DNA from: an uncultured Lachnobacterium sp.
GTDB taxonomy: Bacteria > Bacillota > Clostridia > Lachnospirales > Lachnospiraceae
Reading direction: 5' to 3'
Length of the DNA: 8,345 bases
Assembly (NCBI GenBank): GCA_900549895.1
Contig: URQG01000074.1
Coordinates: 1 to 8,345, forward strand
Positions 5,252-8,345 of this stretch are shown one piece after another; the stretch's first letter is position 1; the number at the start of each line of letters is the position of its first letter. The notes beneath the pieces are model-generated. The model had not been told where the DNA came from. It worked only from the letters and a program-made list of their open reading frames with translations, and did not search any database. Made by a program: the position numbers and the translations under genes.

Positions 5252-6956
5252 AACCTATCACCGCAGAAAAATATGTGTCTTTGCAGCCGTCGTGCTTGTT
5301 GCGGTCTGTGTGTTGCTTGGACGATTAGTATATCTTATGATCTTCCGCGGAGATTATTACTCTCGTCTTGCAACAGATCTGCAGCAGAGAGAACGTCAGA
5401 TCAAAGCGGCGCGAGGCAAAATACTGGATGTAAACGGTGTGGTGCTGGCGGGAAACCGGTCAGTCTGTACGATATCGGTGATTCATAATCAGATTCAGGA
5501 CCCGGAAGCGGTCATTGCAATGCTGGTCAAAGAACTGAATCTGCCGGAGGAACGTGTGCGTAAACGCGTAGAAAAATATTCATCGATCGAGCGTATCAAA
5601 AGTAATGTCGACAAGGAAACGGGGAACCGGATCCTGGCGTACGGATATGCCGGTGTGAAGGTGGATGAGGATTATAAGAGGGAGTATCCGTTTGATGATC
5701 TGGCTTCGAAAGTGCTTGGATTTACAGGCGGTGATAACCAGGGAATCATCGGACTTGAAACCGTGTATGACAAATATCTGCAAGGAACGGACGGTACGAT
5801 CCTGACCACAACGGATGCGCGTGGCGTGGAGGTTGATAATATCGGGGAGGAACGAATCGAGCCGGTGGCCGGAAATAATCTGCGGCTTTCCCTCGATTCG
5901 AATATCCAGCTTTTTGCGGCGCAGGCTGCGGAAAAAGCATACCTGCAAAAAGAGGCGGATTCGGTCAGCATTCTGGTGATGAATCCAAAGAACGGCGAGA
6001 TACTTGCCATGGTCGATTATCCGGAATTCAATCTCAACGAGCCGTTTGTACTGACGGAACCCTATCGGGAATATGAGGGGACGGATGAGGAACAGGAATA
6101 TTTAAATCAGATGTGGCGAAACCATTGCATTAACGATACTTATGAGCCGGGATCCACATTCAAGATCATCACCAGTGCGGCAGCACTCGAAGAGGGTGTG
6201 GTTTCGCTCGAAGACCGTTTTCATTGTCCGGGATATATTGTGGTAGAGGACAGAAGAATTCGCTGCCATAAGACAACGGGACACGGAGCGGAAAGTTTTG
6301 TGGAAGGCATTGAAAATTCCTGTAATCCGGTTTTTATCAATGTGGGGCTCCGCATCGGCGCGGATCGCTTTTATGACTATTTCGGACAGTTCGGGCTGCT
6401 TGATAAAACGCATATTGATCTGCCGGGCGAGGCAGCGACGATCATGCATAAGAGAGAAAACATCGGACTGGTGGAACTTGCGACGATATCGTTCGGACAG
6501 TCTTTTCAGATTACGCCAATCCAGCTTGCAACAACAGTATCTTCAATCATCAACGGGGGAAACCGTGTGACGCCGCATTTTGGCATGCAGGTGGAAGATG
6601 CAGCTGGCAACTGCATTGAAAAATTCTCTTATGAACAGGATCAGGTGATCTGCAGCCCCGGGACATCGGAGAAAATGCGGTATCTTCTTGAGAAGGTTGT
6701 ATCGGAAGGCGGTGGCAAAAAGGCTTATATCGAGGGGTATAACATCGGTGGCAAGACCGCAACCTCACAGACATTACCGAGGTCGGCAAACCGTTATATT
6801 TCTTCGTTCCTTGGATTCGCACCTGCCGATGATCCGCAGGTACTGGTTCTTGTGATCATAAGAAATCCGTCCGGGGTTTATTACGGCGGTACGATCGCGG
6901 CACCGGTCGCAAAGGAAATATTTGAAAACATTCTGCCTTATCTTGAATTGCAGTAG
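5238..6956 (+). CDS. spoVD: Class B penicillin-binding protein, SpoVD-like
   Basis: Second single-span transpeptidase in tandem with the divisome PBP. The 572 aa show a basic tail (1-11), a membrane span (12-36), RGKILDVNGVVLAG (60-72), GLETVYDKYLQGTDG (172-186) of the pedestal domain, and a transpeptidase domain with STFK (S306, K309) in YEPGSTFK and SCN (361-363). The third box reads KTAT (506-509) instead of KTGT, a Gly-to-Ala change (codon GCA). Clostridial clusters often carry a SpoVD-like enzyme here, which in spore formers makes cortex peptidoglycan; the B. subtilis protein has a C-terminal PASTA domain, and this one ends right after the catalytic domain. It lies 82 bases after the first PBP gene, a larger gap than others in the cluster, with a hairpin and a possible promoter. 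Class B PBP is certain; the SpoVD role is inference and an auxiliary division PBP is the alternative. Confidence 0.88.
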   Translation: MERNKTYHRRKICVFAAVVLVAVCVLLGRLVYLMIFRGDYYSRLATDLQQRERQIKAARGKILDVNGVVLAGNRSVCTISVIHNQIQDPEAVIAMLVKELNLPEERVRKRVEKYSSIERIKSNVDKETGNRILAYGYAGVKVDEDYKREYPFDDLASKVLGFTGGDNQGIIGLETVYDKYLQGTDGTILTTTDARGVEVDNIGEERIEPVAGNNLRLSLDSNIQLFAAQAAEKAYLQKEADSVSILVMNPKNGEILAMVDYPEFNLNEPFVLTEPYREYEGTDEEQEYLNQMWRNHCINDTYEPGSTFKIITSAAALEEGVVSLEDRFHCPGYIVVEDRRIRCHKTTGHGAESFVEGIENSCNPVFINVGLRIGADRFYDYFGQFGLLDKTHIDLPGEAATIMHKRENIGLVELATISFGQSFQITPIQLATTVSSIINGGNRVTPHFGMQVEDAAGNCIEKFSYEQDQVICSPGTSEKMRYLLEKVVSEGGGKKAYIEGYNIGGKTATSQTLPRSANRYISSFLGFAPADDPQVLVLVIIRNPSGVYYGGTIAAPVAKEIFENILPYLELQ

Positions 6957-6964
6957 GGAATAAC

Positions 6965-7007
6965 GTATACTAAAAACAGTATGCATAGCATTGCGTGAGG
7001 CAGTGCT
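6965..7007 (+). other. Two adjacent hairpins in the PBP-murD gap
   Basis: Hairpin 1 pairs 6965-6971 with 6978-6984 (7 bp, one G-U, 6-base loop). Hairpin 2 pairs 6987-6994 with 7000-7007 (8 bp, one G-U, 5-base loop GTGAG). Only two bases separate them, and no T-run follows either. They fill the start of the 100-base gap where mraY would commonly lie. Role unknown; RNA processing, stability or weak attenuation before murD are options. Confidence 0.45.
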
Positions 7008-7056
7008 GCGCAGACTTTAAATGGACGGATGTTCAAAAACAACGGAGGAACAAAAC

Positions 7057-8291
7057 ATGAAGATAGAAGAGAGTAAGGTTCTGGTCGTAGGTACCGGAGT
7101 CAGTGGAATCGCAGCCGCAGAGCTGCTCCTTAAAAAGAAGATTGATACGGTTTTGTTTGATGTCAACAAAGAACTGGATTTGGAAAAGTTCTATGCGAAG
7201 GCACCGGAGTTAAAAAATGTACCGATGATCCTCGGAGAACTTACCGAGGAACAGATGCACGAATTTGGTGTGGCAGTGTTAAGCCCGGGAGTCCCGACAG
7301 ACCTTCCGATGGTGGAGAAACTTCGCGCACAGAATGTGGCGATCTGGGGTGAGATTGAGCTTGCTTACCACTTTGGCAAAGGAAAACTGATCGCAATCAC
7401 CGGAACAAATGGAAAGACAACAACCACTGCTTTGACAGGCGAGATCATGAAAAATTATTTTGATGATGTCCGTGTGGTAGGTAACATCGGAATCCCATAT
7501 ACATCAGAGGCTGCAACAATGACGGACGATACGGTGACGGTCGCAGAGATCAGCAGCTTCCAGCTGGAGACAATACATGATTTTAAGCCGGAAATTTCGG
7601 CAATTTTAAATATTACACCGGATCATTTGAACCGCCATCATACGATGGAATGTTATATTGAGACGAAGGAATCCATCACCAAAAATCAGACAAAGGATCA
7701 GGTATGTGTTCTTAACTATGAGGATGAAGTGCTTCGTGCTTTCGGGGAGCAGGCACCGGTGAGCGTGGTATATTTCAGCAGCCACAGAAAGCTTGAAAAT
7801 GGATTTTACCTTGATGGAGAGGATATTTTCTATGCACATGACGGACAGACGGAGCATGTGATCAATGTCAATGAACTGAATCTTCTCGGACGGCACAATT
7901 ATGAGAATGTGATGGCAGCATGTGCGATGAGTGTGAACTTCGGTGTCCCGATGGAAAAGATCGTGGAAGTGTTAAAGAAGTTCCAGGCTGTTGAGCACAG
8001 AATCGAGTATGTGACAGAGAAGCGCGGCGTTAAGTTCTATAATGATTCCAAGGGAACGAATCCGGATGCCGCAATTCAGGGAATCCGCGCAATGAACCGT
8101 CCGACGCTTTTGATCGGCGGTGGATACGATAAGCAGTCCGAGTACGATGAGTGGATCGATGCTTTCGATGGAAAAGTCAAGAAACTTGTGCTGATCGGAC
8201 AAACGGCAGAGAAGATTGAAAACTGTGCGCACCGTCATGGATTTATGGATACCGTGCGATGCGAGACTTTTGAGGAAGCAATCAATTACTG
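7057..8291 (+). CDS. murD: UDP-N-acetylmuramoyl-L-alanine--D-glutamate ligase (MurD), 3'-truncated
   Basis: Cytoplasmic ATP-dependent ligase that adds D-glutamate to UDP-MurNAc-L-Ala. Start ATG follows GGAGG (7044-7048) with 8-base spacing. Visible: N-terminal Rossmann-like GTGVSG (12-17) and LSPGVP (75-80); ATP-binding ITGTNGKTTTT (114-124); GNIG (142-145); EISSFQLE (164-171); NITPDHLNRH (185-194); K204, the likely carbamylated lysine; LLGRHNYEN (276-284) opening the C-terminal domain; HRIE (314-317); NDSKGTNPDA (329-338); GGGYDK (354-359). 411 complete codons plus two bases remain of a family length near 450, so roughly 40 C-terminal residues, including the usual LLSPACASWD-like motif, are missing. 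The loss is technical: adapter sequence begins at 8292 and stays in frame without a stop, so automated calling will append false residues. No frameshift is seen in the genuine part. Confidence 0.96.
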
Positions 8292-8345
8292 CTGTCTCTT
8301 ATACACATCTGACGCTGCCGACGATCTTACGCGCGTAGATCTCGG
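8292..8345. other. Illumina Nextera adapter (synthetic, not genomic)
   Basis: CTGTCTCTTATACACATCT (8292-8310) is the reverse complement of the Tn5/Nextera mosaic end. GACGCTGCCGACGA (8311-8324) is the reverse complement of the remaining read-1 adapter. TCTTACGC (8325-8332) fits an 8-base i5 index (GCGTAAGA reversed, known as S517). GCGTAGATCTCGG (8333-8345) matches the start of reverse-complement P5 (GTGTAGATCTCGG) with one mismatch at 8334. The order and spacing of all four parts are exactly those of a sequenced library end. Confidence 0.98.

Noticed and set aside
8292..8310. Mosaic-end sequence as a genuine Tn5-type transposon end
   Set aside because: It is followed directly by the sequencing adapter, index and P5 parts, which exist only in library constructs.
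1..8345. A new defence, mobile or CRISPR system
   Set aside because: All coding space is taken by recognised division and cell-wall genes on one strand; no repeats, integrase, transposase or unexplained gene is present.

Overview
This window is the start of a division and cell-wall (dcw) gene cluster from a low-to-mid GC Gram-positive bacterium, most likely a Clostridia member of the Lachnospiraceae type. The basis is the gene order lgt - mraZ - rsmH - ftsL - class B PBP - class B PBP - murD, the Firmicute-style Cys-rich tail of RsmH, strong AGGAGG-type ribosome binding sites and the SpoVD-like second PBP. The family assignment is inference from gene order and sequence style, not from a search.

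Layout: bases 1-85 are the edge of the contig and the lgt ribosome binding site; the first ~30 bases are strikingly GC-rich and may be foreign. lgt (86-976) makes the lipoprotein diacylglyceryl transferase and ends at a strong intrinsic terminator (991-1044). The 337-base gap 977-1313 is the control region of the cluster. It holds the terminator, a 14-bp perfect palindrome, two candidate SigA-type promoters, an array of helically phased GTGG repeats that fits an MraZ operator, two near-consensus DnaA boxes, and a hairpin that could cover the mraZ ribosome binding site. Then come mraZ (1314-1745), rsmH (1757-2698), an ftsL-type gene (2720-3190), a divisome-type class B PBP (3200-5155), a second SpoVD-like class B PBP (5238-6956) and murD (from 7057). 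All genes are on the + strand, with short gaps between them.

Together the genes couple a cluster regulator (MraZ), 16S rRNA methylation (RsmH), the divisome scaffold (FtsL), septal or spore peptidoglycan cross-linking (the two PBPs) and cytoplasmic precursor synthesis (MurD). Two points depart from the usual layout. mraY, which commonly sits between the PBP genes and murD, is absent and replaced by about 100 bases with two adjacent hairpins. The second PBP has KTA in place of the KTG active-site box.

The last 54 bases (8292-8345) are not biological. They are the Nextera transposon mosaic end, the rest of the Illumina read-1 adapter, an 8-base i5 index and the start of P5. murD is therefore cut at codon 412, and its reading frame runs open through the adapter. 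I see no mobile element, CRISPR array, RNA gene or clearly new biological system; the most interesting biology is regulatory (977-1313) and in the PBP pair.
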